DNA of 64,000 nucleotides from Ohtaekwangia sp036786105 (GTDB taxonomy: Bacteria > Bacteroidota > Bacteroidia > Cytophagales > Cyclobacteriaceae), in the NCBI RefSeq assembly GCF_036786105.1, contig NZ_DAIQRQ010000001.1:1-64000 (forward strand), read 5' to 3'. Under the pieces are notes generated by a model. It did no database searches and had not been told where the DNA came from. It worked only from the letters and a program-made list of their open reading frames with translations. Below, in pieces: positions 35,916-44,803 of this stretch (positions are counted from its first letter, which is position 1; each line of letters opens with the position of its first letter). The position numbers and the translations under genes are program-made.

Positions 35916-36992
35916 CTATTTTGCCGAGCCTTCAGTCATTTTCTCTGCACTGTCGGCTATGCGAAGCTGTTCTATAAAATCGTCCAGGTCGCCATTCATT
36001 ACAGCGGGTAAATTATATACTGTATAGCCGATGCGGTGATCGGTAACACGACTTTGTGGATAGTTATAGGTTCTGATCTTTTCAGAACGGTCGCCGCTTC
36101 TTACTAATGATCTGCGGGCTGTTCCCAGTTCATTTTGCTGTTTCTCCACTTCCATTTCGTAAAGCTTCGTTTTCAGCATTTGCAAAGCGCGTTCACGGTT
36201 TCCGTGCTGGGAGCGTTCTACCTGGCAGGTGATCACTATACCGGTTGGCTTGTGCGTAAGCTGCACTTTCGTCTCTACCTTGTTTACGTTCTGTCCACCC
36301 GCACCGCTGGAACGAGCCGTTTGTATTTCAATATCGGCAGGGTTGATCACAACTTCTTCCACGTCTTCCACTTCCGGAAGCGCCACCACAGAAGCTGCAG
36401 ATGTATGCACACGTCCCTGCTGCTCGGTAGCCGGCACGCGTTGTACGCGGTGTACACCCGACTCAAATTTCAACAGGCCATAGGCACCATCGCCGCTCAC
36501 ACTGCTGATCACTTCCTTATATCCCCCGGCGGTACCTTCTGTTACATCAAGCACAGAAAGCTTCAGCCCACGTTTATCGCAGAAACGCTGATACATCCTC
36601 CACAAATCACCAGCAAAGATCGCTGCCTCATCGCCACCGGTACCGGCGCGAATCTCCAGCAACACATTCTTATCATCATTCGGATCCTTTGGTATCAGAA
36701 GTTCCTTGAGCTGAGCATCAAGCGCTTCGATCTTGGGTTCCAACTCATCGATCTCCATCTTGGCGAGTTCACGCAGTTCCTGGTCTTTTTCTTTTTCCAG
36801 CACCTCCTTTGCCTGTTGCAAATGGTCTCGGGCATCGCTGTATTCGTTGTATTTTACTACGATTTTCTCCAGGTCTCTGTATTCTTTACTAAGCTGCGAG
36901 AATTTCTTCATGTCGCTAACAGTATCGGGTTGGGCGAGCAATTGACCAACCTCCTCAAAACGCAGCTTTATTTCTTCCAGTTTTTCGATCAT
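35916..36992 (-). CDS. prfA: Peptide chain release factor 1
   Basis: 358 residues. The catalytic GGQ loop is in SSGAGGQNVNKVET and the RF1 codon-recognition region carries the PxT motif in VPATEQQGRVHTS, so it reads UAA/UAG. Long N-terminal helices match RF1. The minus-strand terminator at 35741..35775 lies beyond the gap. A -7 box is upstream at 37010..37017. Confidence 0.97.
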   Translation of the reverse strand: MIEKLEEIKLRFEEVGQLLAQPDTVSDMKKFSQLSKEYRDLEKIVVKYNEYSDARDHLQQAKEVLEKEKDQELRELAKMEIDELEPKIEALDAQLKELLIPKDPNDDKNVLLEIRAGTGGDEAAIFAGDLWRMYQRFCDKRGLKLSVLDVTEGTAGGYKEVISSVSGDGAYGLLKFESGVHRVQRVPATEQQGRVHTSAASVVALPEVEDVEEVVINPADIEIQTARSSGAGGQNVNKVETKVQLTHKPTGIVITCQVERSQHGNRERALQMLKTKLYEMEVEKQQNELGTARRSLVRSGDRSEKIRTYNYPQSRVTDHRIGYTVYNLPAVMNGDLDDFIEQLRIADSAEKMTEGSAK

Positions 36993-37009
36993 ACACTAAA
37001 ATCAGTCGG

Positions 37010-37017
37010 CAAAGGTA
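37010..37017 (-). promoter_or_regulatory. Bacteroidota -7 element for prfA
   Basis: Minus strand reads TACCTTTG (TAnnTTTG), ending 17 bases before the prfA ATG. A TTG at about 16 bases upstream is slightly close for a -33 box. Confidence 0.4.
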
Positions 37018-37123
37018 ATTAATAGATACGATACAATTTGTTGTCAGATCACAATCCGGTTTTCCCGTAAGGGATCTCTTTCCGCATTTGGAATTTGAAA
37101 TCCAGCGGATGAAATTTACCATC

Positions 37124-37630
37124 ATGAAAAGAGCTACTGTTTTTGGAATTCTGTTAGCGCTGGCTGCCTGCGGTGGAAGATTATCGGACGAACAGCGTAA
37201 ACGACTTCACGAGGGAATGGAGGATCAAAAAATTGTTCAGCTCAGCGACTCCGATATTGTTACTGCTGCCCTCGAACAAGGACAAACCGTTTTCAGCGCA
37301 TTGGAACATGTAAAATTCAACGCAACCAAAATCGATTCGATTGCAGGCAAGTATGCCGTAAAGATTCACTGGACTGTTCCCGGTGTAGGAAATGCCGATC
37401 AGATTGAGCAGCAACTGATCGAAGCGTATGTAGCAGGCATGGTAACAGGCTCGTTGCAGGATAATATACAAAAGCTTTATACCGATGCTTCGCAAAGTAC
37501 ATACGATACGTTGTTGTATTCAAAGCCTATAATAACGTCTATGCCAGACGGTGTTGATAAGCTTGATGGCGTGTGGCATGTATATATTTCTAAAAAACAG
37601 GTGGTGTTGGCCGCTACGCACAAGAAGTAA
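37124..37630 (+). CDS. Lipoprotein, DUF3053-like/unknown
   Basis: 168 residues from ATG 37124 (ATG 37109 also possible). MKRATVFGILLALAAC gives a lipobox ending in Cys, so it is a predicted lipoprotein. The mature part has helices (DEQRKRLHEGMEDQKIV) and a mixed region (KYAVKIHWTVPGVGNADQIEQQ). I do not recognise a defined family; the DUF label is only a resemblance of size and layout. Confidence 0.65.
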   Translation: MKRATVFGILLALAACGGRLSDEQRKRLHEGMEDQKIVQLSDSDIVTAALEQGQTVFSALEHVKFNATKIDSIAGKYAVKIHWTVPGVGNADQIEQQLIEAYVAGMVTGSLQDNIQKLYTDASQSTYDTLLYSKPIITSMPDGVDKLDGVWHVYISKKQVVLAATHKK

Positions 37631-37852
37631 TTATGGGCAAGTACCGCTAGTCCATTTTAGTATACCAGAACCTTTTGCCTGGCATTCGTTCTGATATGTT
37701 TTTCCATCGCATCCGCACACGGGCATAACGATGTTCTGACATACTAGTGCTGGATCAACTTTCGAGGGATCGAAGCAATCTGATTTGCTATCGTCATCAT
37801 TATCGCAGGCTATAGATATAGCCAGCAGCAAGAGCATTACCAGCTTTTTCAT
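37631..37852 (-). CDS. Kazal-type protease-inhibitor lipoprotein
   Basis: 73 residues from ATG 37852. A signal peptide ends in the lipobox AISIAC, then an Asp-rich spacer, then a compact Kazal domain with VCGCDGKTYQNECQAKG (the six-cysteine spacing is complete with the flanking CFDPSK, VCQN and SGTC). Kazal domains block serine proteases; in bacteria they may protect the outer membrane. The gene is divergent from the M28 peptidase, though that is a metallopeptidase. Confidence 0.85.
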   Translation of the reverse strand: MKKLVMLLLLAISIACDNDDDSKSDCFDPSKVDPALVCQNIVMPVCGCDGKTYQNECQAKGSGILKWTSGTCP

Positions 37853-37942
37853 ATCTGAATTCTCCTTTCTGGTTGCAGGAGGTGAAAAGATCATGCCCGC
37901 AAAAATTAAATGAACGGTACATATAGCCTGTTTCGCGTTCTT

Positions 37943-37950
37943 TATTTTTG
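37943..37950 (+). promoter_or_regulatory. Bacteroidota -7 element for the M28 peptidase
   Basis: TATTTTTG matches TAnnTTTG, 30 bases before the ATG at 37981. No TTG at the -33 spacing. Confidence 0.3.
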
Positions 37951-37980
37951 ACTTATCATTAACCTTTAACCAAACAAACG

Positions 37981-39570
37981 ATGAAGCGACTTATACAATA
38001 TTTACCGACCGCTCTTGTGGTGCTTGCCCCCGTTTTTGGATCAGCACAGCAGGTGGAAAAAATTGATACCGCGATGGTATCCAAGATCAAAGACGAAGGA
38101 CTTAATCGCTCGAAGGTTATGGACATTCTGAGCATGCTTACCGATGTGCACGGTCCGCGTTTAACCAATTCACCCGGCTATAAAAAAGCTGCCAATTATG
38201 CTAAGAGTTCATTGGAATTGTGGGGGGTTCAGAATGTACACTTCGATACCTGGGAGGAAGATTTTGGCCGCGGCTGGCAATTGAAAAAATTTAGCCTTCA
38301 GAATCTAAGTCCGGTATATTTCCCGGTCATTGCTTACCCGAAAGCCTGGAGTCCCGGTATAAAAGGAACGGTTGAGGCAGAAGCGGTCTATCTGGATATC
38401 AAGAAAGAAGAAGATATCAACAAGTATAAAGGAAAGCTGAAAGGTAAAATTGTGCTCTTCAGTTTACCAACGCCTGTAAAACCAGGATTCAAACCCGATG
38501 CTACACGACTCAATGACTCTACCTTATTGCAGATGGCAAACGCTGATATCAGCGAATCGTTCGGTGGAAGAAGATTTCAGGCTCCTACTGAACCACAACG
38601 GTTGGCATACCTGAAGTGGGATCTTTGCCAGAAAGAAGGAGCCATCGCAGTGATTGAAGCCAGCCCGGCAACGCGCCTGGAAGATGGAACACTTACCGTT
38701 TCTGCCGCTACTGTGCCATATCCTGCTGAAACACCTTTCAGCAAACGTGTTTCGGCTTACAAAGCAGATGTTCCGAAAATTTTACCACAGGTGGTTGTTG
38801 CTGCAGAACATTATAATCGCATGATCCGCCAGATAGAAAAAGGTCAAACCGTGAAACTGGAGCTTACGTTGGAAACTGAATTTACACCTTCTGCTCCCGG
38901 TTTTAATGTGATTGGTGAAATACCTGGAACCGACTTGAAAGATGAAGTTGTAATGTTTGGTGCGCACCTTGATTCATGGCATAGTGGTACAGGTACAACC
39001 GATAACGCTGCAGGTTCAGCGGTAATGCTGGAAGCCATGCGCATTCTGAAAGCACTCGGTATTACTCCCCGAAGAACCATCCGCATAGGACTGTGGGGTG
39101 GCGAAGAACAAGGATTACTGGGTTCACGGTCGTATGTAAAACGCACCTATGGCGAACGTCTCGACAAGAGTTTCCCATACGACTCTATTCAGCTGAAACC
39201 GGGCGCAGAAAAATTCTCGGTATATCTGAATATGGATAACGGTACCGGAAGATTCCGCGGCGTGTACCTGCAAGGCAATGAAAATGTTCGCCCTATATTT
39301 CGTAGCTGGCTGAAGCCTTTTAATAAAATGGGGGCTTCAACATTAACACTTCAGAATACAGGTGGTACAGATCACCTTTCGTTCGATGCCATCGGGTTAC
39401 CGGGTTTTCAGTTCATACAAGATCCTATTGAGTATAGTTCCAGAACACACCACACGAGTATGGACCTGTATGACAAAGCTATTGAAGCAGACCTCAAGCA
39501 GAATGCAACGATGATTGCTGCGTTTGCCTGGCTGGCTGCCAACCGCGATTCGCTGATTCCGCGTAAATAA
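37981..39570 (+). CDS. M28 family metallopeptidase, exported
   Basis: 529 residues. A signal peptide (ends near GSAQQ) precedes a protease-associated-type domain (about 115-290) and a two-zinc M28 catalytic domain. Zinc ligands lie in FGAHLDSW, GTTDNAAGSA, WGGEEQGLLGS, NMDNGTGR and GGTDHLSFDA. Likely periplasmic or surface aminopeptidase/dipeptidase. A perfect terminator follows. Confidence 0.92.
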   Translation: MKRLIQYLPTALVVLAPVFGSAQQVEKIDTAMVSKIKDEGLNRSKVMDILSMLTDVHGPRLTNSPGYKKAANYAKSSLELWGVQNVHFDTWEEDFGRGWQLKKFSLQNLSPVYFPVIAYPKAWSPGIKGTVEAEAVYLDIKKEEDINKYKGKLKGKIVLFSLPTPVKPGFKPDATRLNDSTLLQMANADISESFGGRRFQAPTEPQRLAYLKWDLCQKEGAIAVIEASPATRLEDGTLTVSAATVPYPAETPFSKRVSAYKADVPKILPQVVVAAEHYNRMIRQIEKGQTVKLELTLETEFTPSAPGFNVIGEIPGTDLKDEVVMFGAHLDSWHSGTGTTDNAAGSAVMLEAMRILKALGITPRRTIRIGLWGGEEQGLLGSRSYVKRTYGERLDKSFPYDSIQLKPGAEKFSVYLNMDNGTGRFRGVYLQGNENVRPIFRSWLKPFNKMGASTLTLQNTGGTDHLSFDAIGLPGFQFIQDPIEYSSRTHHTSMDLYDKAIEADLKQNATMIAAFAWLAANRDSLIPRK

Positions 39571-39590
39571 ATATTAACAGCATTATAAAG

Positions 39591-39629
39591 CAAAGCCTTC
39601 TGTATACACGGAAGGCTTTGTTATTTTTG
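39591..39629 (+). terminator. Rho-independent terminator after the M28 peptidase
   Basis: Perfect 10-base stem CAAAGCCTTC / GAAGGCTTTG with a 10-base loop, then TTATTTTTG. The last part also matches a -7 box for the DedA gene. Confidence 0.85.
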
Positions 39630-39669
39630 TTGGATTGTAGTTGAATTTTATATCGGTAAAAAAAGATTT

Positions 39670-40323
39670 ATGGAGCTTATCAAATCTCTCATTGATTTCA
39701 TTCTGCACATTGATCATCACCTGGTGGAGATCGTTAGCCAGTATCAGATGTGGACCTACCTTATTCTCTTCCTGATCATTTTTGCTGAAACCGGATTGGT
39801 AGTAACACCCTTCCTCCCTGGGGACTCGCTGCTGTTTGCTGCAGGAGCCATTATAGCAAAGCACGATGCCGGTCTAAACATTTTTCTGATGTTATTACTG
39901 TTGATTGTTGCCGCTATTCTGGGTGACCTTGTAAACTACCATGTGGGTAAATATATAGGGACTAAGGCATTTAGTGGCCGCTATAAATTGCTAAAAGTGG
40001 AATACCTCAACAAGACGCAGCATTTCTATGTGAAGCATGGAGGCAAGACTATTATCTATGCACGCTTTATTCCTATCATTCGCACATTCGCTCCATTTGT
40101 TGCCGGTATTGGAACAATGAGTTATAAAAAATTTGCGAGCTATAATATAGTGGGCGGGGTGGCCTGGGTAAGCGCGTTCTTGCTGCTGGGATATTTCTTT
40201 GGAGGCCTGCCGGTAATACGCAACAACTTCACCTATGTGATCTTCGGCATCATCTTCGTGTCTATACTTCCTCCTGTTATTGAAGTGATTCGTAACAAAG
40301 GCAAGGCAGAACAAAAGGCATAG
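39670..40323 (+). CDS. DedA family membrane protein
   Basis: 217 residues. Family landmarks: FAETGLVVTPFLPGDSLLF, the EF/YARFIPIIRTFAPFVAG block and a GGVAWVSAFLLLGYFFG segment. These are undecaprenyl-phosphate or phospholipid recycling proteins at the inner membrane. The basic residues needed (RFIP, R) are present. Convergent with tag. Confidence 0.93.
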   Translation: MELIKSLIDFILHIDHHLVEIVSQYQMWTYLILFLIIFAETGLVVTPFLPGDSLLFAAGAIIAKHDAGLNIFLMLLLLIVAAILGDLVNYHVGKYIGTKAFSGRYKLLKVEYLNKTQHFYVKHGGKTIIYARFIPIIRTFAPFVAGIGTMSYKKFASYNIVGGVAWVSAFLLLGYFFGGLPVIRNNFTYVIFGIIFVSILPPVIEVIRNKGKAEQKA

Positions 40324-40338
40324 AAGACATCAAGTTAT

Positions 40339-40917
40339 TTATACCCTTTTGTACTTCCAGCAATCAACAAGGTGATCGTTCACTAATCCGCAGGCCTGCA
40401 TGTGTGCGTAAATAACTGTGCTGCCGACGAACTTAAATCCGCGCTTGATCAGATCTTTGCTTAATGCGTCTGACTCTTTCGTTGTTGCAGGAATCTCGCT
40501 CAATGATTTCCATTTGTTTACGATGGGCTTTCCACCTACAAAGCTCCAGATATATTTATCGAATGAGCCAAACTCTTTTTGTACCTCCAGGAAGCGTTTG
40601 GCATTATTTACAGCCGCATATACTTTCAGTTTGTTTCTAACAATGTTCGGATCCTGCAGTATCTTTTCCAGTTTTGCTTCCGTGAATTTAGAAACCTTCA
40701 CAGGATCAAAACCGGCAAATGCTTTTCTATAGCCATCTCTCTTTTTCAGAATGGTAGACCAACTCAAGCCAGCCTGTGCACCTTCCAGTATCAGAAATTC
40801 AAAATGCACTTGATCATTGTGTACGGGAACACCCCATTCTTCATCGTGGTATTGAACATACTGATCGAACTTCAGGCACCACGGACAGCGGACTTTTTCT
40901 TTCATGGGCGTTGGCAT
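40339..40917 (-). CDS. tag: DNA-3-methyladenine glycosylase I
   Basis: 192 residues. N-terminal CPWCLKFDQYVQYHDEEWGVPV and the C-terminal ACGLVNDH hold the zinc ligands typical of Tag. LEGAQAGLSWSTILKKRDGYRKAFAGF is the family core with the base-binding Trp. Excises 3-methyladenine from alkylated DNA. Confidence 0.93.
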   Translation of the reverse strand: MPTPMKEKVRCPWCLKFDQYVQYHDEEWGVPVHNDQVHFEFLILEGAQAGLSWSTILKKRDGYRKAFAGFDPVKVSKFTEAKLEKILQDPNIVRNKLKVYAAVNNAKRFLEVQKEFGSFDKYIWSFVGGKPIVNKWKSLSEIPATTKESDALSKDLIKRGFKFVGSTVIYAHMQACGLVNDHLVDCWKYKRV

Positions 40918-40981
40918 TTAGTTTCTTGTGTAAAAGAAAACAACATTGTGACAATAGTATGTCAGCAGGATTTAGTAGCAA

Positions 40982-41431
40982 TTATTTCATCCATTCGTAT
41001 ACGGTGTAGTGTTCACCGTTCATTCCCATCGATTCATAAACTTGCATTGCACGAGCATTGCTTTTATCAACATACAGGCGCAAGCCGATGAGTGACGTGT
41101 CATTCTTAATTGATTGAATAACGTGAGCATACATCATTCTGAAAACACCTTTCTTGCGATAGCTTTCCAATACATACACCGACTGCAACCACCACACCAT
41201 GCCGTTGCGCCACTCGCTCCACTCGTAGGTTATGAGATAGCAGCCCACTACAACACCATCTTCTTCCGCTACAGTATAAAACCCTTTGGCTGCATCATCA
41301 AAAATTGCCTGCATTCCTTTGTAAAGGGTTTCGCGATCGAGTTGAATATTCTCCGTTTCATACGCCAGTTTCTGTTGAAAGTCAACCAGCGTGGCCAGAT
41401 CTTTGTGTGTGGCCTTCCGTATCTGGATCAT
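40982..41431 (-). CDS. GNAT family N-acetyltransferase
   Basis: 149 residues. Motif A region QSVYVLESYRKKGVFRMM carries the acetyl-CoA pyrophosphate loop (R/Q-x-x-G-x pattern is slightly altered) and LRLYVDKSNARAMQVYESMGM is motif B. Small-molecule or protein acetyltransferase, substrate unknown. Eleven bases upstream of it lies the trans-sulfuration gene on the same strand. Confidence 0.88.
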   Translation of the reverse strand: MIQIRKATHKDLATLVDFQQKLAYETENIQLDRETLYKGMQAIFDDAAKGFYTVAEEDGVVVGCYLITYEWSEWRNGMVWWLQSVYVLESYRKKGVFRMMYAHVIQSIKNDTSLIGLRLYVDKSNARAMQVYESMGMNGEHYTVYEWMK

Positions 41432-41442
41432 ACTATATATAC

Positions 41443-42582
41443 TTATGCTAAAGCTTGTTTGATATCGTTGATCAAATCTTCTGTTTCTTCAATACCTACC
41501 GATAAACGAACAAGGCTGTCTTTTATACCTAATGATGCGCGTTCGGCAGCGCTGATCTTGGAATGAGAAGTTTGTGCAGGACTTGTTATGGTCGATTCCA
41601 CTCCACCTAAACTTACGGCCCGCTTGATGAGCTTCAATCGATCCATGAATTTGAAAGCATTATCCTTTACTTCAAAAGAAAGCATACCACCAAATCCACC
41701 CGGCATTTGTGCTTTGGCAATAGCGTGATCGGGATGGCTGGACAATCCTGGGTAGTACACTCTGTCAATTCGTTGATCGGTTACTAAATATTCGGCTATC
41801 GCTAATGCATTTTGATTTTGCTGGCGAACACGCAATACAATTGTCTTCAGGCTTCTTTCCACCAGCCAGCTTGTATGTGCATCTAAAGAACCACCGGTAT
41901 TAACCGCACTCTTTCTGATTTTGTCTATCCAGCCTTTGGAGGCAACTACGGCACCACAGCATATATCGCTATGTCCGCCTATATATTTTGTGCCACTGTG
42001 TGCCACTATATCTATACCCTGATCAATAGGATTTTGATTAACGGGTGAAGCAAACGTATTATCAATAACAGTGGTCACCTCATGACGTTTGGCTATGGAA
42101 GCAACGGCCTTGAGATCGGTAATCTTCAACGTGGGGTTAGAAGGCGTTTCAATGTAGATAACTTTCGTTTCCGGCCGGATGGCTTTCTCAAAGTTCTCAG
42201 GCACACTTCCATCCACAAATGTACACTCTATTCCAAATCGAAGAAATTCTGTATTGACTGCGTGCATCGTGCCTCCATATAAGTCACTTTGAAAAACAGC
42301 ATGATCTCCCTTTTTTAGCAGTGCGAAAAGGGTAGTCATAATGGCAGACATACCGGAACTGAAGATGAGCCCGTCTTCTGCATTTTCAAGCGCCGCTATC
42401 TTTTCGGCAACAGCCCGCTGGTTGGGCGTATTGAAATAACGTGGGTATAATATTTCCGGAATGTCCTGATAATCATAGGCTGAAGACGGATATATAGGGG
42501 TAACAGCTCCTTTGTATTGGCTATCGCCAACGGAACCTGCGTGAACACTTTGCGTTAGTTTTGACAAACTTGATTTCTTCAT
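41443..42582 (-). CDS. Trans-sulfuration PLP-dependent enzyme (Cys/Met metabolism)
   Basis: 379 residues. Fold-type I PLP enzyme: SSGMSAIMTTLFALL, VIYIETPSNPTLKI, VIDNTFASPVNQNP and the PLP-Lys in HSGTKYIGGHSD. Fits cystathionine gamma-synthase, gamma- or beta-lyase or methionine gamma-lyase; the family members cannot be split safely by eye. Probably works in methionine or cysteine turnover. Confidence 0.92.
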   Translation of the reverse strand: MKKSSLSKLTQSVHAGSVGDSQYKGAVTPIYPSSAYDYQDIPEILYPRYFNTPNQRAVAEKIAALENAEDGLIFSSGMSAIMTTLFALLKKGDHAVFQSDLYGGTMHAVNTEFLRFGIECTFVDGSVPENFEKAIRPETKVIYIETPSNPTLKITDLKAVASIAKRHEVTTVIDNTFASPVNQNPIDQGIDIVAHSGTKYIGGHSDICCGAVVASKGWIDKIRKSAVNTGGSLDAHTSWLVERSLKTIVLRVRQQNQNALAIAEYLVTDQRIDRVYYPGLSSHPDHAIAKAQMPGGFGGMLSFEVKDNAFKFMDRLKLIKRAVSLGGVESTITSPAQTSHSKISAAERASLGIKDSLVRLSVGIEETEDLINDIKQALA

Positions 42583-42738
42583 AACTCCGTTTTAGTTCAT
42601 CTGGTATTTCTTATCCAAAAACCTCAAATATGATCGCATTGAGGTAAGTCAAATATATAGCTGAACGAATCCTCAAAAAATTCAGATATAAATTTTTTCA
42701 ATACTTTGGCGACATGTTTAACTAAAACCTAATTACTC

Positions 42739-42754
42739 ATGGCAAAAGATTTTA
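42739..42754 (+). CDS. Start of a gene cut by the assembly gap
   Basis: ATG GCA AAA GAT TTT A reads MAKDF before the run of N. A promoter-like TACTTTGG lies about 30 bases upstream. Too short to identify. It may or may not be the start of the membrane protein that resumes after the gap. Confidence 0.3.
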
Positions 42755-42854
42755 NNNNNNNNNNNNNNNNNNNNNNNNNNNNNNNNNNNNNNNNNNNNNN
42801 NNNNNNNNNNNNNNNNNNNNNNNNNNNNNNNNNNNNNNNNNNNNNNNNNNNNNN
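42755..42854. other. Assembly gap, 100 N
   Basis: Second conventional 100-N filler. It removes the 3' part of the gene starting at 42739 and the 5' part of the membrane protein at 42855. Confidence 0.98.
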
Positions 42855-43196
42855 CAAAAGAAGGATATCAATTCGTATAACCAGATTGCCAGCGCTATAA
42901 TCTTTATATGTTTTAGTATCGTTTACTTTTACCGGCTGCTCATAGACCTGCCTGCGCAGCAGTTGCATCGCCTCCCAATGTTCTGGTTTTGCACATCTAT
43001 TCTCATTTTCAATGCCGGTACGCTTTTTCTTTCGGTTTTTACTACTTATTTAGTTGAAGTTTTGCATAATGATTTCTTGTTTTACGGTACATTTCAAATT
43101 ATCATGTACATCATCCAGCATTTGGTTGTGATGATCGGATTATGGCAGGACCTTCGGAATATCAAATCGCCCTCCTCATCACCCTTGGCACCGTAG
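42855..43196 (+). CDS. Membrane protein (C-terminal part), upstream of a two-component pair
   Basis: The frame is open from the gap edge: QKKDINSYNQIAS, then hydrophobic stretches IIFICFSIVYFYRLLI, FWFCTSILIFNAGTLFLSVF and FYGTFQIIMYIIQHLVVM. About 113 residues remain. Its end overlaps the histidine kinase start by 55 bases, so they are coupled. It may be the sensory or scaffold membrane subunit for that kinase; the N-terminus is lost. Confidence 0.65.
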   Translation, partial: QKKDINSYNQIASAIIFICFSIVYFYRLLIDLPAQQLHRLPMFWFCTSILIFNAGTLFLSVFTTYLVEVLHNDFLFYGTFQIIMYIIQHLVVMIGLWQDLRNIKSPSSSPLAP

Positions 43197-43939
43197 GCAT
43201 GCTCCTGCTTGCTATTGCCATCATTCTGTTCATGGTTTTCTATCAGAAGAAAATGATTCAGGAACAATTTAAACGTCAACAGCTTGAGCTTATTTATCAG
43301 CAAAAAATGATGGAAGCAGCGCTCGAATCGCAAGAACAAGAACGCAGACGACTGGCCGGAGAACTCCACGATAGCATTGGAGCCATGCTTTCTACAATAC
43401 GCGTTGGTATCATTACCGTTGCCCGGCAGTTGCCCTCGCCCGAGAGCCTTGATCAACCAAAGATGATGCTCGATGATACCATCTCTTCCGTGCGAGCCAT
43501 CAGCCGCGAATTGATGCCTTCTACGTTAGAGAAATTTGGTTTCGCACCTGCTGTAAAAGAACTGTGCGAACGCTTCCACGAAACATCTCTTTTACCCATC
43601 CATTGTGTAGAACAGGGAGAAGTTCGTAGCTTCGAAAAAAGTAGAGAACTGATGCTGTTTCGTGTGGTACAGGAACTTCTAAACAATGCGCTGAAACACT
43701 CCAGGGCATCGGTAGTTGAAGTAACCATAGCAGGCGGAGATACGCTCTCTGTGTCAGTGGAAGACAACGGTATAGGGTACGATCCGGATGCCATAAAAAA
43801 TGCTACTCAAAACGGCAAAGGATTAGGTCTGTTCAATATTGAAAACCGGGCACGCGTATTAGGCGCCTCCGTACTTTTCGACAAAGAGCGTTCGATCGGA
43901 AGTAAAGTTACTCTCATTGTCCCCTATGAGAAAGTTTAA
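43142..43939 (+). CDS. Sensor histidine kinase (NarL/HisKA_3 type)
   Basis: 265 residues with one membrane helix (ALLITLGTVGMLLLAIAIIL), a short coiled coil, the HisKA_3 phosphoacceptor helix ELHDSIGAMLSTIR and an ATPase with VEDNGIGYDP and GKGLGLFNIENRA. No periplasmic sensor domain, so sensing probably depends on the membrane neighbour. Its end overlaps the response regulator by 14 bases. Confidence 0.92.
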   Translation: MAGPSEYQIALLITLGTVGMLLLAIAIILFMVFYQKKMIQEQFKRQQLELIYQQKMMEAALESQEQERRRLAGELHDSIGAMLSTIRVGIITVARQLPSPESLDQPKMMLDDTISSVRAISRELMPSTLEKFGFAPAVKELCERFHETSLLPIHCVEQGEVRSFEKSRELMLFRVVQELLNNALKHSRASVVEVTIAGGDTLSVSVEDNGIGYDPDAIKNATQNGKGLGLFNIENRARVLGASVLFDKERSIGSKVTLIVPYEKV

Positions 43940-44576
43940 GGTCTATATAGCTGACGATCACACGCTTTTCCGCAAAGCCATGGTAAATCTTTTACGCACG
44001 TTCGAAAGAGTGGAGGAAGTAAAAGATGCGGAAAATGGAAAAGACCTGCTCACCCTTATCAAGTACGATATCCCCGATGTTGCTATCATCGATCTTCAAA
44101 TGCCGGTAATGGATGGGGCTGAAACCTGCGAGCAGATTCTCAAAAAGCATCCGGAAATAAAGATCATTATCCTAACCATGCACGACAGCTACAAATACAT
44201 TCTCCACATGATGGAAATGGGGGTGCATGCTTTTCTGCTTAAAAACACCGAGCCCACAGAGCTGGAAAAGGCCATTTATTCGGTGGCAGAGAAAGACTTT
44301 TATCACAATGATCTGGTGGCATCTGTGCTGCGAAAAAACATCACCGAAAAAAAGCCAGGCCAACGACCACATTTCAAGCATGCGGAGATAACTGATCGGG
44401 AAAAAGAAATTCTCGTCCTTATTTGCCGCGAACTAACCATACGTGAGATTAGCCAAAAATTATCGCTGAGTGAGAATACCGTTCGCAACCACCGGGTAAA
44501 CATGATGGAAAAGATAGGCGTTAACAATACGGTTGGACTGGTGAAATACGCTTATGAGGCGGGCATCGTAAGCTAA
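43926..44576 (+). CDS. LuxR-type response regulator (NarL family)
   Basis: 216 residues from ATG 43926. Receiver acids (VYIADDH), the phosphoacceptor Asp in VAIIDLQMPVMDG and Lys in FLLKNTEP are intact. The C-terminal LuxR helix-turn-helix is EITDREKEILVLICRE to SENTVRNHRVNM. Partner of the overlapping kinase. Confidence 0.95.
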   Translation: MRKFKVYIADDHTLFRKAMVNLLRTFERVEEVKDAENGKDLLTLIKYDIPDVAIIDLQMPVMDGAETCEQILKKHPEIKIIILTMHDSYKYILHMMEMGVHAFLLKNTEPTELEKAIYSVAEKDFYHNDLVASVLRKNITEKKPGQRPHFKHAEITDREKEILVLICRELTIREISQKLSLSENTVRNHRVNMMEKIGVNNTVGLVKYAYEAGIVS

Positions 44577-44803
44577 AACCGAAAAAAGCCGTATAGTAAA
44601 ATTGTACTAATTTTGTAGTAGTTTTTTACCCCCACTAACCTGCCAAACATCTTTTATAGCCTTCACTTTCAAGGCTTTTCGATTTTTCTGTTTAAACACC
44701 TGTGATTTTGGCCTTTTGCCGGGCAAAATAGATGTGCTTTCAAATAGCGAACTTTCTTAAAAGGTTTAGGAAATTAATGTTTAAAACTGCGCTTTTCGAA
44801 GTA

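Noticed and set aside
35708..36027. Open frames running through the 100-N gap
   Set aside because: The Ns are filler, so frame continuity is artificial.
36135..37022. 295-residue plus-strand open frame opposite prfA
   Set aside because: It lies fully antisense to prfA, has no family resemblance and is rich in Phe/His/Leu, as expected from the complement of a conserved gene.
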